This document shows positions 8,789 to 17,156 of a stretch of DNA of 64,000 nucleotides, one piece after another; within the stretch, counting starts at the first letter, position 1; each line of letters opens with the position of its first letter. The stretch is from the NCBI RefSeq assembly GCF_007971385.1, contig NZ_CP042434.1:4650001-4714000 (forward strand), written 5' to 3'. Origin of the DNA: Arachidicoccus ginsenosidivorans. GTDB lineage: Bacteria; Bacteroidota; Bacteroidia; Chitinophagales; Chitinophagaceae. The notes beneath the pieces are model-generated. The model saw only the letters and a program-made list of their open reading frames with translations. It was not told the origin of the DNA and did not search any database. Position numbers and translations under genes: made by a program.

Positions 8789-9989
8789 GTGTCCAAGTTT
8801 ACCCGATTAACCCTGATTCAATTCAGAAATTACCAGCAGGCAGCTTTTGATTTTAAGCAGCAAATTATTGGAATTGCCGGGCCGAATGGGAGTGGCAAAA
8901 CCAATCTTTTGGATGCGATTTATTACTTATGCTTTACCCGTAGTTATTTTGCCAGACCGGACAGTAAAAATGCCTTGCATGGCACGGAGGGCTTTCGCCT
9001 GGAAGGCGAGGTTGCAATAGCAGATACAGCACATAAAGCGTATCAGGACATTGTGGGTGATGGCGATGTCAAGGATGATAAGGATGTGAAGGAAACCAAG
9101 GATGCTGCGCTTACCACGCTTACTAAGCCTATTCGGGATCAACTTTTATGCATTGTGCGGCCAGGCGGCAAAAAAGAATTTTTATTCAATCAGGTGGCTT
9201 ATGACCGATTTTCGCAGCATATTGGCAGATTGCCGGCCGTCATGATCGCGCCTGACGACAGTCAGTTGATTATGGGCGGCAGCGAAGAACGCAGAAAATT
9301 TATAGATACCATTTTAGCGCAAACAGACCCGGAATATCTGCAGCATTTAATCCATTATAATAAGATCCTTCAGCAGCGCAATGCGCTGTTGAAATCCGGG
9401 CAGCCGCTCAGTCAGATTCAACCAGTTTTATCCGTGCTGGATCAGCAACTCTGCCATCAGGGGCACCTTTATTTGAAAAAAGAAAGGCCTGTCTGCATGA
9501 TTTACTGCCTGCTGTATTAAGTAAGTACCAGGTTATCGCCGGTAAAGCAGAAGGGCTACACATTAAGTATCATTCAGCTTTATTTGCAGATAACCTGGAA
9601 TTATTACTAAAAAATAGTCTGGGGCAGATCTGCAAATGCAAAGAACCACCAAAGGTATCCACCGCGATGAATTGGTGATTACCCTGGATGGACTTCAGTT
9701 TAAAACCCTGGCCTCCCAAGGACAGCGAAAAAGCCTGTTATTTGCTTTAAAACTGGCCTCCTATGATTATATAGCCAGGGTAAAACAAGTAATCCCTATC
9801 TTATTATTGGATGATGTTTTTGAAAAACTCGATGAGGACAGGATGATCAATCTGCTTGGACAGGTCACAGACCAGGCCAAGGGACAGATCTTTATTACAG
9901 ATACGCATGCAGCGCGGTTAAAAACCGCTTTTGAAAAGCTGGAGAAAGACTATCAACTCATTGAACTCAAAGATACGCCTGACGGGTAA
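8789..9989 (+). CDS. recF: DNA replication/repair protein RecF (two apparent frameshifts)
   Basis: RecF is an SMC-like ATPase that loads RecA at gaps. It starts at GTG 8789 (MSKFTRLTLIQFRNYQQA) and has Walker A GPNGSGKTN near residue 32. The frame is lost at the A6 run 9476-9481 and again near G9627. Adding one A and one G restores a continuous protein through KGIHRDELVITLDG, the ABC signature region ASQGQRKSLLFALKLA and Walker B ILLLDDVFEKLD, ending at 9989 (400 aa). A lysine/aspartate-rich insert near residues 90-110 makes it somewhat longer than usual. Both breaks look like sequencing deletions. Confidence 0.9.
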
Positions 9990-10055
9990 TTGTTTGGGAG
10001 AACTGGTTGAATTTGAACTTATATCAACATGAGTGGGGCCATAACCAGGGCGATT

Positions 10056-10122
10056 AACCACTAAATCTTATGGGGGGTATAAAATTTAGTGGTTCCAGGC
10101 GTTAATAGCCGTTAAAACGGCT
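10056..10122 (+). promoter_or_regulatory. Two hairpins between recF and ahcY
   Basis: A perfect 11-bp inverted repeat (10056-10066 with 10084-10094, AACCACTAAAT) is followed 12 nt later by AGCCGTT-aa-AACGGCT (10107-10122). Neither has a T-tract, so they are not ordinary terminators. They lie in the ahcY upstream region, whose promoter-like TATTTTCG is at 10143-10150. Their role is unknown. Confidence 0.5.
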
Positions 10123-10194
10123 TATAAACGTAAAAAATCCCTTATTTTCGCGCAAAATAATTAGATAATCAACCTAAATAATCAATAAAAAACT

Positions 10195-11538
10195 ATGTCA
10201 ACAGCCGCTAATACGTCTACTGGAATAGAAAAAATCGATTTTAATCTCCCCTACAAGGTGGCAGATATCCATTTGGCCGATTGGGGTCGTAAGGAAATAA
10301 GACTCGCAGAGGCAGAAATGCCCGGACTAATGAGTCTGCGTGAGGAGTATGGTGCTGCTCAGCCGCTGAAAGGTGCCCGCATTGCCGGTTGTCTGCATAT
10401 GACTATTCAGACCGCCGTCTTAATTGAGACCCTGACAGCCCTGGGTGCAGAGGTAAGATGGAGTTCTTGTAATATCTTCTCTACGCAGGATCATGCCGCT
10501 GCGGCCATTGCCGCAACGGGAGTCCCTGTATTTGCCTGGAAAGGAGAAACCCAACAAGAGGCCGATTGGTGCATTGAACAGACCCTGTTTTTTGGCAGCA
10601 AGGAAAAGCCCCTTAATATGATCTTAGATGATGGCGGGGATCTGACCAATATGGTGCTGGATCAATATCCTGAACTGGTGGCAGGCATTAAAGGCCTGTC
10701 TGAGGAAACCACCACAGGTGTACACAGATTATATGAAAGAATGGCGAAAGGTACGTTGCCGATCCCAGCCATTAACGTTAATGACTCAGTTACCAAATCC
10801 AAATTTGATAATAAATACGGCTGTAGAGAATCCTGCGTAGACGCGATCCGTCGTGCAACGGATGTAATGATCGCCGGTAAAGTCGCTGTAGTAGCTGGTT
10901 TCGGGGATGTTGGTAAAGGCTCTGCAGAATCACTTCGTGGCGCCGGTGCCCGGGTGATCGTGACAGAAATCGATCCGATTTGTGCCCTGCAGGCTGCTAT
11001 GGAAGGATTTGAAGTAAAAAAAATGGAAGATGCGGTAAAAGAAGCGGATATTATCGTGACCACTACAGGTTGCAGAGATATCATTGCTGAACGTGAATTC
11101 CGTTTAATGAAAGATAAAACCATTGTTTGTAACATTGGTCACTTCGATATTGAAATCGATATGCAGTGGCTGAATAATAACTACGGATCCACTAAAAATA
11201 CCATTAAGCCACAGGTAGATCTTTATACGATCGACGGCAAAGATGTTATTGTACTGGCAGAAGGCCGCCTGGTAAACCTGGGTTGTGCAACCGGTCATCC
11301 TTCCTTTGTGATGAGTAATTCTTTTACCAATCAGACGCTGGCCCAAATTGAACTCTGGCTGCATCCGGAAAACTATGAAAACAAAGTTTATGTGCTGCCT
11401 AAGCACCTGGATGAAAAAGTAGCCCGTCTGCACCTGGCCAAAATCGGCGTTACCCTGGATGTGTTGACAGATGCACAATCAGCCTATCTGAATATTGCTA
11501 AAGAAGGACCTTATAAACCTGATCATTACCGCTATTAA
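10195..11538 (+). CDS. ahcY: Adenosylhomocysteinase
   Basis: AhcY hydrolyses S-adenosylhomocysteine to adenosine and homocysteine, clearing the inhibitory product of methylation. The 447-aa protein has the substrate-binding segments LHMTIQTAVLIETLTALGAE and CNIFSTQDHAAAAIA, the NAD-binding Rossmann motif GFGDVGKGSAESLRGAGA, and the conserved C-terminus YKPDHYRY, whose Lys and Tyr reach into the neighbouring subunit. It stands alone between recF and a terminator at 11565. I see no SAH riboswitch in its leader that I can fold with confidence. Confidence 0.98.
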   Translation: MSTAANTSTGIEKIDFNLPYKVADIHLADWGRKEIRLAEAEMPGLMSLREEYGAAQPLKGARIAGCLHMTIQTAVLIETLTALGAEVRWSSCNIFSTQDHAAAAIAATGVPVFAWKGETQQEADWCIEQTLFFGSKEKPLNMILDDGGDLTNMVLDQYPELVAGIKGLSEETTTGVHRLYERMAKGTLPIPAINVNDSVTKSKFDNKYGCRESCVDAIRRATDVMIAGKVAVVAGFGDVGKGSAESLRGAGARVIVTEIDPICALQAAMEGFEVKKMEDAVKEADIIVTTTGCRDIIAEREFRLMKDKTIVCNIGHFDIEIDMQWLNNNYGSTKNTIKPQVDLYTIDGKDVIVLAEGRLVNLGCATGHPSFVMSNSFTNQTLAQIELWLHPENYENKVYVLPKHLDEKVARLHLAKIGVTLDVLTDAQSAYLNIAKEGPYKPDHYRY

Positions 11539-11564
11539 TTGATTTTTAAATAAGCGGATCTTGA

Positions 11565-11614
11565 CAAAAAGCGTGTCTACCTGTTTTAATAAACATTGGA
11601 TACGCTTTTTGTTT
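11565..11614 (+). terminator. ahcY terminator
   Basis: A perfect 10-bp stem (CAAAAAGCGT/ACGCTTTTTG) with a long loop runs into a TTT tail just after the ahcY stop. Confidence 0.7.
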
Positions 11615-11710
11615 AAGTACCCTTTAATTTATGCGCTTACTATAGTACTTATTGTTAGTACTTATTGCCGTTTGCGCACAATAGATTTTTTCATTACAGA
11701 TCCATTATTT

Positions 11711-12087
11711 ATGTCCACCCTAACTTTAATACATAATGCCAGTTGTTCTAAAAGCCAGTGCTTGTATCAATTCCTGACAGATAACCATATCCCTTTTGTT
11801 TTGCGGGATTATTTGCAAAGGCCACTCTCTAGGGACGAATTAATAACGCTCATTGAAAAAACAGGATTCCCTGCGCAAAAGCTGCTACGTCAAAGCGATC
11901 CGGATTATCTTGAGCTGATGGCTAAAAGTGGGCTTAACAGTTCAGGGGATACAAAGGCGGTAATAGACGTGCTGGTCAAATATCCCCGGTTTTTGCAAAG
12001 ACCCATATTGGTAATGGGGACCTTGCGGTAATTGGTCGTCCTTTTGAAGTTGCCACGGCATTTTTACGGGATAATGGCTTGTTATAA
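11711..12087 (+). CDS. ArsC-family (thioredoxin-fold) reductase (apparent frameshift)
   Basis: From ATG 11711 ([17 protein letters not shown]) the protein follows the ArsC/Spx fold: the catalytic-type Cys in NASCSKS, then [12 protein letters not shown] and [10 protein letters not shown]. The frame breaks at the AA at 12013-12014. One more A gives [20 protein letters not shown] and a stop at 12087, about 125 aa, the family length. Glutaredoxin-dependent arsenate reductase is the nearest named function, but many such proteins in Bacteroidota have no proven arsenate activity and no ars genes are adjacent. Translation upstream of 11711 is possible but unsupported. Confidence 0.8.
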
Positions 12088-12227
12088 ATTTAGCAGGTTC
12101 TGATGTTAGGTGCCCGAGAGACTTGCTAAGTAATAAGGAAATGCTAAACCCTTACCAAATGACCCTGGAAATGCAATTTAGGCGGGAACAAGTCCGATTT
12201 TACGGTGGTCATATAATAATCTTTCAT

Positions 12228-12235
12228 TACCTTTG
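12228..12235 (+). promoter_or_regulatory. Probable nusB -7 box
   Basis: TACCTTTG fits TAnnTTTG and is 33 nt upstream of the preferred nusB start. It also argues against the upstream in-frame start at 12233, which would overlap the promoter. Confidence 0.5.
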
Positions 12236-12268
12236 CCACCTCTAAAAAAGTTCTTATTCCATATCCTT

Positions 12269-13201
12269 ATGATCAGCAGAAGAAATATCCGGGTGAAAGT
12301 CATGCAGCTTTTGTATGCAGTAGATGTGATGAAACCTGAAAAGCCTTTATTTGCCGGCGGCGATCTTTCAAAAACTTTACTTCAGCAAATTGATCAAACC
12401 AGGGCGCTGGTCGTGTATTTACTCGATAACCTGGTGCATATCGCTGGTTATGCCGAAAAGCACGCCCGCCAGCTTGCCTCCAAGCACATTGTTACTTCAG
12501 CAGATCTGGCCTTTAATATTAAACTGGCCGGCAATGAGGTCATTTGGAAAATTAAAGAAGATACGGGTTTTCAAAATGTTATCAGCATTGAAAAAACCGA
12601 TAGCCAGATCGATCCGGAAATCATTAAAAAGATTTTTCTGGAACTGATCACCACGGCCACCTATCAGGACTATATCGCCCAGCAAAACCGGGATAAAAAG
12701 TCAGAATCAGCGATTATCTCCTTCATTTTCACAAATTTATTATTGACCCACGAAGGGTTTTTGTCGCAACTTGAAGAGCGTTTTGCTAATCTGGATGATG
12801 ATGCAGAGATGGCAGAGCAAATGGTCATGCAATACCTGCATAAGCCTAGCTCCATGCACCTGGATCAGTCGGTGGCGCCTGATAAATGGCAATATGCCCG
12901 CCAGCTCTTACACACGGTAATGGAAAAGGAAGATTACCTGATGGAGCTGATCAAGCCTAAATTAAAAAACTGGGATTCAGACCGTATTGCACTCATAGAC
13001 ATGGTTTTATTAAAAATGGGCCTGACAGAATTGCTCTATTTTGAGACCATTCCAACCAAAGTCACTATCAATGAATACATTGATATTGCTAAAGACTATT
13101 CCACCCAACAAAGCGGACAATTTGTAAATGGAATTTTAGATTCTATTCATAAAGAGCTAATTTCGCAAAATAAGATCCAAAAGGTCGATTTTAAAAAATA
13201 A
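12269..13201 (+). CDS. nusB: Transcription antitermination factor NusB
   Basis: NusB with NusE binds boxA RNA and supports antitermination of rRNA operons. The ATG at 12269 gives MISRRNIRVKVMQLLYAVDV, the classic NusB N-terminus. A long Bacteroidota-type middle insert precedes the canonical C-terminal core (ALIDMVLLKMGLTELLYF, then TKVTINEYIDIAKDYSTQQS, then GQFVNGILDSI). At 310 aa it is about twice the E. coli length, as is usual in this phylum. It leads a nusB-DUF1573-yajC-coaE cluster often seen in Bacteroidota. Confidence 0.96.
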   Translation: MISRRNIRVKVMQLLYAVDVMKPEKPLFAGGDLSKTLLQQIDQTRALVVYLLDNLVHIAGYAEKHARQLASKHIVTSADLAFNIKLAGNEVIWKIKEDTGFQNVISIEKTDSQIDPEIIKKIFLELITTATYQDYIAQQNRDKKSESAIISFIFTNLLLTHEGFLSQLEERFANLDDDAEMAEQMVMQYLHKPSSMHLDQSVAPDKWQYARQLLHTVMEKEDYLMELIKPKLKNWDSDRIALIDMVLLKMGLTELLYFETIPTKVTINEYIDIAKDYSTQQSGQFVNGILDSIHKELISQNKIQKVDFKK

Positions 13202-13228
13202 TTAAACCTATTTTTAAACAGGAATTTT

Positions 13229-13669
13229 ATGCGAAAAATATGCTTAGCTGGGATTTGTCTGTTTACACTGGCAGTGGGTTTTACTGCCTGTCAGGATAGT
13301 ACAGGTAGCAATCTGAAAGCACCGGCAAATGCCCAGACCGATACCGCTAATTTTACCACTATTCACTGGATTGATTCCTTAAAGGATTTTGGTACCGCCA
13401 AAATGGGGGATAAAGTAAAAATAGCTTACAGTTTTGAGAACACAGGCAGTAAGCCACTATTTATCACGGAGGTAAGACCCACCTGCGGTTGTACGGTGGC
13501 TGATTATACAAAGACGGCCGTCATGCCTGGTAAAAAGGGCAATGTAACCGCCGAATTTGACACCAACCATGGCGCACCCGGCAGCGTTCGTAAAAGCATC
13601 GTTGTGAGTTCCAATACAAGCAATGACGCCCATTTTGTGTTAGGCTTTACGGGAAAAGTGACCAAATAA
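13229..13669 (+). CDS. DUF1573 lipoprotein
   Basis: The 146-aa protein has a lipoprotein signal (LFTLAVGFTAC, Cys at 21) and a DUF1573 Ig-like domain with its diagnostic motif RPTCGCTVADY and the downstream PGKKGNVTAEFDT. DUF1573 proteins are periplasmic or surface beta-sandwiches without a proven biochemical role. It begins 27 nt after nusB and precedes yajC, so it is probably part of one transcript. Confidence 0.92.
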   Translation: MRKICLAGICLFTLAVGFTACQDSTGSNLKAPANAQTDTANFTTIHWIDSLKDFGTAKMGDKVKIAYSFENTGSKPLFITEVRPTCGCTVADYTKTAVMPGKKGNVTAEFDTNHGAPGSVRKSIVVSSNTSNDAHFVLGFTGKVTK

Positions 13670-13791
13670 GGGTTGTGCCAGCACAAAGATGAATAGAACA
13701 AATATCGAATCATTGGTTTTAAATAACGATATCCAATATCTATATTAAATTCAGCAAACAATAAATTTTACATTCAAAAACAGACAATTCA

Positions 13792-14136
13792 ATGAGTACG
13801 CTTAATTCTGTATTACTTATGTCCGGTCAGGGCGGCCAGGCTGGCGGCGGATCCGCCCAGTTGATTATTATGATCGGTATCATTGTGGTTTTCTATTTCT
13901 TTATGATCAGACCACAGACCAAAAAGGCAAAAGACCAGAAAAATTTTATCAATGACCTGCAAAAAGGTGACAAAGTCGTCACTATTGCCGGCATTCATGG
14001 AACGATCAATAAGGTAAATGAAGACGGAACCACAATTATGCTGGAAACCAGCCCTGGTAGTTACGTTAAACTGGAAAAATCCGCCATTTCCCTGGATTGG
14101 ACCAAAGGATTACAAGGGGGCGCTAAAAAGGCCTAA
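13792..14136 (+). CDS. yajC: Preprotein translocase subunit YajC
   Basis: YajC is a small membrane protein accompanying SecDF. The 114-aa product has a Gly-rich N-terminus, one transmembrane helix (LIIMIGIIVVFYFFMI), the family motif RPQTKKAKDQKNF and a cytosolic domain with GDKVVTIAGIHGTI. A terminator follows at 14166, so nusB-DUF1573-yajC is likely one unit and coaE has its own promoter. Confidence 0.97.
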   Translation: MSTLNSVLLMSGQGGQAGGGSAQLIIMIGIIVVFYFFMIRPQTKKAKDQKNFINDLQKGDKVVTIAGIHGTINKVNEDGTTIMLETSPGSYVKLEKSAISLDWTKGLQGGAKKA

Positions 14137-14165
14137 TATCCCTGAAAAAATCAATCTATTTTTCT

Positions 14166-14210
14166 ACAGCCACCAAGCATTATTTAGGTAATACTAGTGG
14201 CTGTTTTTTA
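14166..14210 (+). terminator. yajC terminator
   Basis: An 8-bp perfect stem (ACAGCCAC/GTGGCTGT) is followed by a T6 run. Confidence 0.75.
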
Positions 14211-14261
14211 TGCAATTATACGTACTGAGGTACAGATATTATCAAAGCCGCCATGTTGCGG

Positions 14262-14269
14262 TAAATTTG
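14262..14269 (+). promoter_or_regulatory. Probable coaE -7 box
   Basis: TAAATTTG fits TAnnTTTG and lies 34 nt before the preferred coaE ATG. Confidence 0.45.
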
Positions 14270-14303
14270 TACCTTGGTTGGGCAAATAAGAAAAAATATA
14301 ATT

Positions 14304-15005
14304 ATGCTGAAAATCGGGATTACCGGGGGTATTGGCAGCGGCAAATCCGTAGTAACGAATCTGTTCAGAAAACTGGGCGTGCCTGTTTTTGACAGTGACC
14401 TGGTTGCCCGTAGCCTTATTGACAGCGATCCTGTTATCAAAGCGCAAATTATCGAGGCTTTTGGAAGGGATGCCTATTTGCCCGAAAATCAGGGCCTGAA
14501 TCGAAAAAAGATCGGCCAACTTGTTTTTAATAATCAACAACTTTTGGAAACCTTAAACAAGATCACCCATCCGCCTGTTATCAAGGCTGCCGAGGACTGG
14601 GTAGCCATTCAAAATGAAGCATTTAAATCAAAAATGAGTGAGTGGTCTAATGGACAGTCCGGAACCCAAAACAGCGCTATTGCTGACCTCGACCAGGCCA
14701 AACCCACCAGCTATCTGATTAAAGAAGCTGCTTTGCTTTTTGAGTCAGGTTCTAACAGATCACTTGACTTTATTTTGGGAATCTATGCGGATAAAGCCAC
14801 CAGAATACAAAGAATCATGGATCGAGATCAATTAAGTTTTGAGGCGGCGAACAGCAGGATACTGAAGCAAATGGATGAAAATGAAAAAATGAAGCGGTGT
14901 GGTGGCGTAATCGTTAATAATGGACAAACACTACTCTGGCCCCAGGTGATCGCCTGGCATCGTCAGTTTTTACAACAAAGTAGTAAGGCTGCAGTTGAAG
15001 TTTAA
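14304..15005 (+). CDS. coaE: Dephospho-CoA kinase
   Basis: CoaE phosphorylates dephospho-CoA, the last step of coenzyme A synthesis. The ATG at 14304 gives MLKIGITGGIGSGKSVV with its P-loop at residues 8-15. An upstream in-frame ATG (14274) would add a basic decapeptide and lies too close to the promoter box. Further family marks are VFDSDLVARSLIDSD, the lid region KATRIQRIMDRDQLSFEAA and ILKQMDENEKMKRCGGVIVN. At 233 aa it carries a modest insert near residues 115-135. Confidence 0.96.
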   Translation: MLKIGITGGIGSGKSVVTNLFRKLGVPVFDSDLVARSLIDSDPVIKAQIIEAFGRDAYLPENQGLNRKKIGQLVFNNQQLLETLNKITHPPVIKAAEDWVAIQNEAFKSKMSEWSNGQSGTQNSAIADLDQAKPTSYLIKEAALLFESGSNRSLDFILGIYADKATRIQRIMDRDQLSFEAANSRILKQMDENEKMKRCGGVIVNNGQTLLWPQVIAWHRQFLQQSSKAAVEV

Positions 15006-15457
15006 ACGCCCTGAATAAAAAAAAGTTAAAGCTAACCCTTTGAGATTACTTTTTAATCCGTTATTTGTCAAATAACTAAATAATAGTATATTCACTAAAA
15101 ATTAATCTATAAGCAGAAGCCCCGCTTTTTTAAAGCAACCAACAACGATAGGTCGGATAAATGAATAAATGAATAGATAGATGAATAAATGTAGAAATGA
15201 AGTAGGATTAAAGAGTTTTAGGTAAGACGGGGGAGTTTGGGTAGGATTAGATTTTGAATGGGTGAAATTTAAAATGTTGTATCTATTGCCTAACCTTTGT
15301 TGAAGTTTAGTTTTGATGGCTTTTAAAGAAAGGCGCGAGGTTGGGTGCAATGGTCAAAACCATTATTTAAAACGGTATAATGTATAAATTTGTATCAATA
15401 ATAGATTAATAAACATATAAAGGGTATATTATAAAAGAACAATCCATAAAATTTAAA
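15006..15457. other. Intergenic region with short simple repeats
   Basis: About 450 AT-rich bases lie between coaE and the next lipoprotein gene. The stretch 15157-15191 is an imperfect microsatellite of ATGAATAA-like units. Its reading on the minus strand gives an 82-codon frame whose low-complexity LFIYLFIYSFI segment comes from the repeat, so I do not call a gene. Confidence 0.5.
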
Positions 15458-16093
15458 ATGATGAAAAAACTATTGCTTTGGTGTGTTCCTGTTGTCATGT
15501 TATTTATGGCAGGGTGCAGCTCCTCAAGATTGACCACAAGTTGGGTCTCCAAGGACTTACAGGCCAATGGCCAGCATTTTAATAAAGTCCTTGTACTAGG
15601 CATGTTAAGTGCAAAAAACAGAGCCGTCAAAGTGAATATGGAAAATGAACTGGCATCTGGATTAATTAACATGGGCATACAGGCCGTTACCGCCACAGAT
15701 GTATATGGCCCCAATGCATTCAGGCATAAATCCGAAAATCAGGTGCTCAGGATGCTTAAAAAAGATGGCATTGATGGGGTGATTACCATCGCCATGATTG
15801 ATAAGAATGCCAGCCGCAGGTTTGTACCGGGTTATTACGGTGTAGGTCCTTATTATTTTTGGAGTTATTATTCTTTCTATGCACCTTATATGTGGGGTGC
15901 GCCTTACGGAGGGTATTATGAAAGAACCACCTCCTACTCTTTCGAGACCAATCTGTATGATTTACAACAAAAGAACAAAATGTTGTACTCTGCACAATCA
16001 GAAACCATCGATCCAAGTTCCGCTGAAAAGATGTCCTATGATTTTGCGAAAACGATCTTAAAAGACATGCAGGCAAAAAGGATTTTAAGATAA
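15458..16093 (+). CDS. Lipoprotein of unknown function, tyrosine-rich C-terminal half
   Basis: The 211-aa protein has a lipoprotein signal (VVMLFMAGC, Cys near residue 21) and a mature start SSSRLTTSWVSKDL. This resembles the DUF4136-type lipoproteins, whose N-terminal part binds no known ligand. The middle has an alpha/beta segment (KVLVLGMLSAKNRAVKVNM; DGVITIAMIDKN), then a striking Tyr/Gly/Pro-rich stretch near residues 128-152 (GYYGVGPYYFWSYYSFY). It is flanked by a long upstream gap and a strong terminator, so it is probably monocistronic. The start could also be the second ATG one codon later. Confidence 0.75.
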   Translation: MMKKLLLWCVPVVMLFMAGCSSSRLTTSWVSKDLQANGQHFNKVLVLGMLSAKNRAVKVNMENELASGLINMGIQAVTATDVYGPNAFRHKSENQVLRMLKKDGIDGVITIAMIDKNASRRFVPGYYGVGPYYFWSYYSFYAPYMWGAPYGGYYERTTSYSFETNLYDLQQKNKMLYSAQSETIDPSSAEKMSYDFAKTILKDMQAKRILR

Positions 16094-16496
16094 GCTTTCC
16101 TATAACCCGTTTAAATAAAAAGACTTATTTCTTTTAGAAATGAGTCTTTTTATTTACCCCAATATGGAGGCAAATTGCAAGGTAAATCAGCAGGCGGACA
16201 AGGTGCAAAAAAGCCCCAAAAATGCACTTTAAAAGAAAAAATAAGGTTAAAAAAGAAAAAATTTTTTTTAGAAAAATTGGCTCAAAATTTTGCAGAATTG
16301 AAGATTTTTTACTAAATGAAAATCGCTGTAACCCTTTATTTGTAGGTATTAGCGTTGTTTGATATATATGAGTGCCTGAAAAACCATTCAAAATAGATAG
16401 GGAGTTTTCAACATACTGTGCAAAGATTTTTTTTTGGTTAATATAAATGGTTATATATTTACTACTAATTTACTAACCATTAAAATAAATTTTATC
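16094..16496. other. Intergenic region with terminator, AT-rich
   Basis: The strong hairpin at 16113-16155 ends the lipoprotein unit. The remainder is extremely A-rich (16229-16274 is almost only A, T and G) and presumably carries the promoter of the histone-like gene. No gene is seen. Confidence 0.5.
16113..16155. terminator. Long bidirectional-type terminator
   Basis: A 13-bp perfect stem (AAATAAAAAGACT/AGTCTTTTTATTT), extended by TTTC/GAAA pairs, has A and T runs on the two sides. Confidence 0.85.
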
Positions 16497-16976
16497 ATGG
16501 CAACAGCTAAAAAAGCTGCTAAAAAAGCAGCACCAAAAAAGGCAGCCGTTAAAAAAGTAGCTAAAAAAGCCGCTCCTAAAAAAGCAGCTAAGAAAGCCGC
16601 TAAAAAAGCAGCTCCTAAGAAAGCCGTTAAAAAAGTAGCCAAAAAAGCAGCTCCTAAAAAAGCAGCAAAAAAGGTCGCTAAAAAGGCAGCTCCCAAAAAA
16701 GCAGCAAAAAAGGTAGCTAAAAAAGCAGCTCCTAAGAAAGCAGCAAAAAAGGTAGCCAAAAAAGCAGCTCCTAAAAAAGCAGCAAAAAAGGTCGCTAAAA
16801 AGGCAGCTCCCAAAAAAGCAGCAAAAAAAGTAGCTAAAAAAGCAGCTCCTAAAAAGGCCGCTAAGAAAGCAGCTAAAAAAGCCGCTCCTAAAAAAGCTGG
16901 TGCAAAGCGCGGTAAGAAGGCGTCCGTACCTCCGCCTGCAGCTGCTCCAGAAGCTACGCCTGCAACAAACAGTTAA
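16497..16976 (+). CDS. Histone H1-like Lys/Ala/Pro repeat protein
   Basis: The 159-aa product starts at ATG 16497 (MATAKKAAKKAAPKKAAVKK) and consists almost wholly of Lys, Ala, Pro and Val in 13-residue units of the type KKVAKKAAPKKAA. It ends in a short neutral tail (PPPAAAPEATPATNS). Such tails resemble eukaryotic histone H1 and chlamydial Hc2, and similar repeat proteins occur in many Bacteroidota; nucleoid binding is inferred from composition alone. The DNA is a 39-bp tandem repeat, so copy number may vary between strains and assembly can miscount it. A terminator follows closely. Confidence 0.85.
   Translation: MATAKKAAKKAAPKKAAVKKVAKKAAPKKAAKKAAKKAAPKKAVKKVAKKAAPKKAAKKVAKKAAPKKAAKKVAKKAAPKKAAKKVAKKAAPKKAAKKVAKKAAPKKAAKKVAKKAAPKKAAKKAAKKAAPKKAGAKRGKKASVPPPAAAPEATPATNS
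16530..16900. repeat. 39-bp tandem repeat array in the histone-like gene
   Basis: About nine imperfect 39-bp units encode the 13-aa repeat. Neighbouring units differ mainly at third codon positions (gcc/gca, aaa/aag). Confidence 0.8.
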
Positions 16977-17002
16977 TCATAACTGTACAAATGCACATAT
17001 TG

Positions 17003-17031
17003 AAGTCCCGATTTTTCGGGACTTTTTTTAT
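17003..17031 (+). terminator. Terminator of the histone-like gene
   Basis: A 9-bp stem (AAGTCCCGA/TCGGGACTT) with a TTTT loop is followed by a T7 run. Confidence 0.9.
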
Positions 17032-17156
17032 ACCTGCTCTTTCTCACTGCCCTCTGCTCAGGCTAAATAAGGCACTTAACCTTTAATTTGTTGGACCGGA
17101 GCTGTTGATTTAAGCCTTAGTTGACGTACTTTTAAGGCACTGATAAATATTGAAAT

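Noticed and set aside
10662..11135. 157-codon minus-strand frame within ahcY
   Set aside because: Shadow of the strongly conserved AhcY coding sequence; no independent evidence.
15102..15350. 82-codon minus-strand open frame after coaE
   Set aside because: Its hydrophobic LFIYLFIYSFI stretch comes from the ATGAATAA-like simple repeat; no family resemblance.
16451..16813. 120-codon minus-strand frame opposite the histone-like gene (Phe/Ala/Leu repeat)
   Set aside because: It is the complement of the Lys/Ala repeat; the plus-strand protein is the plausible one, with a terminator in the right direction.
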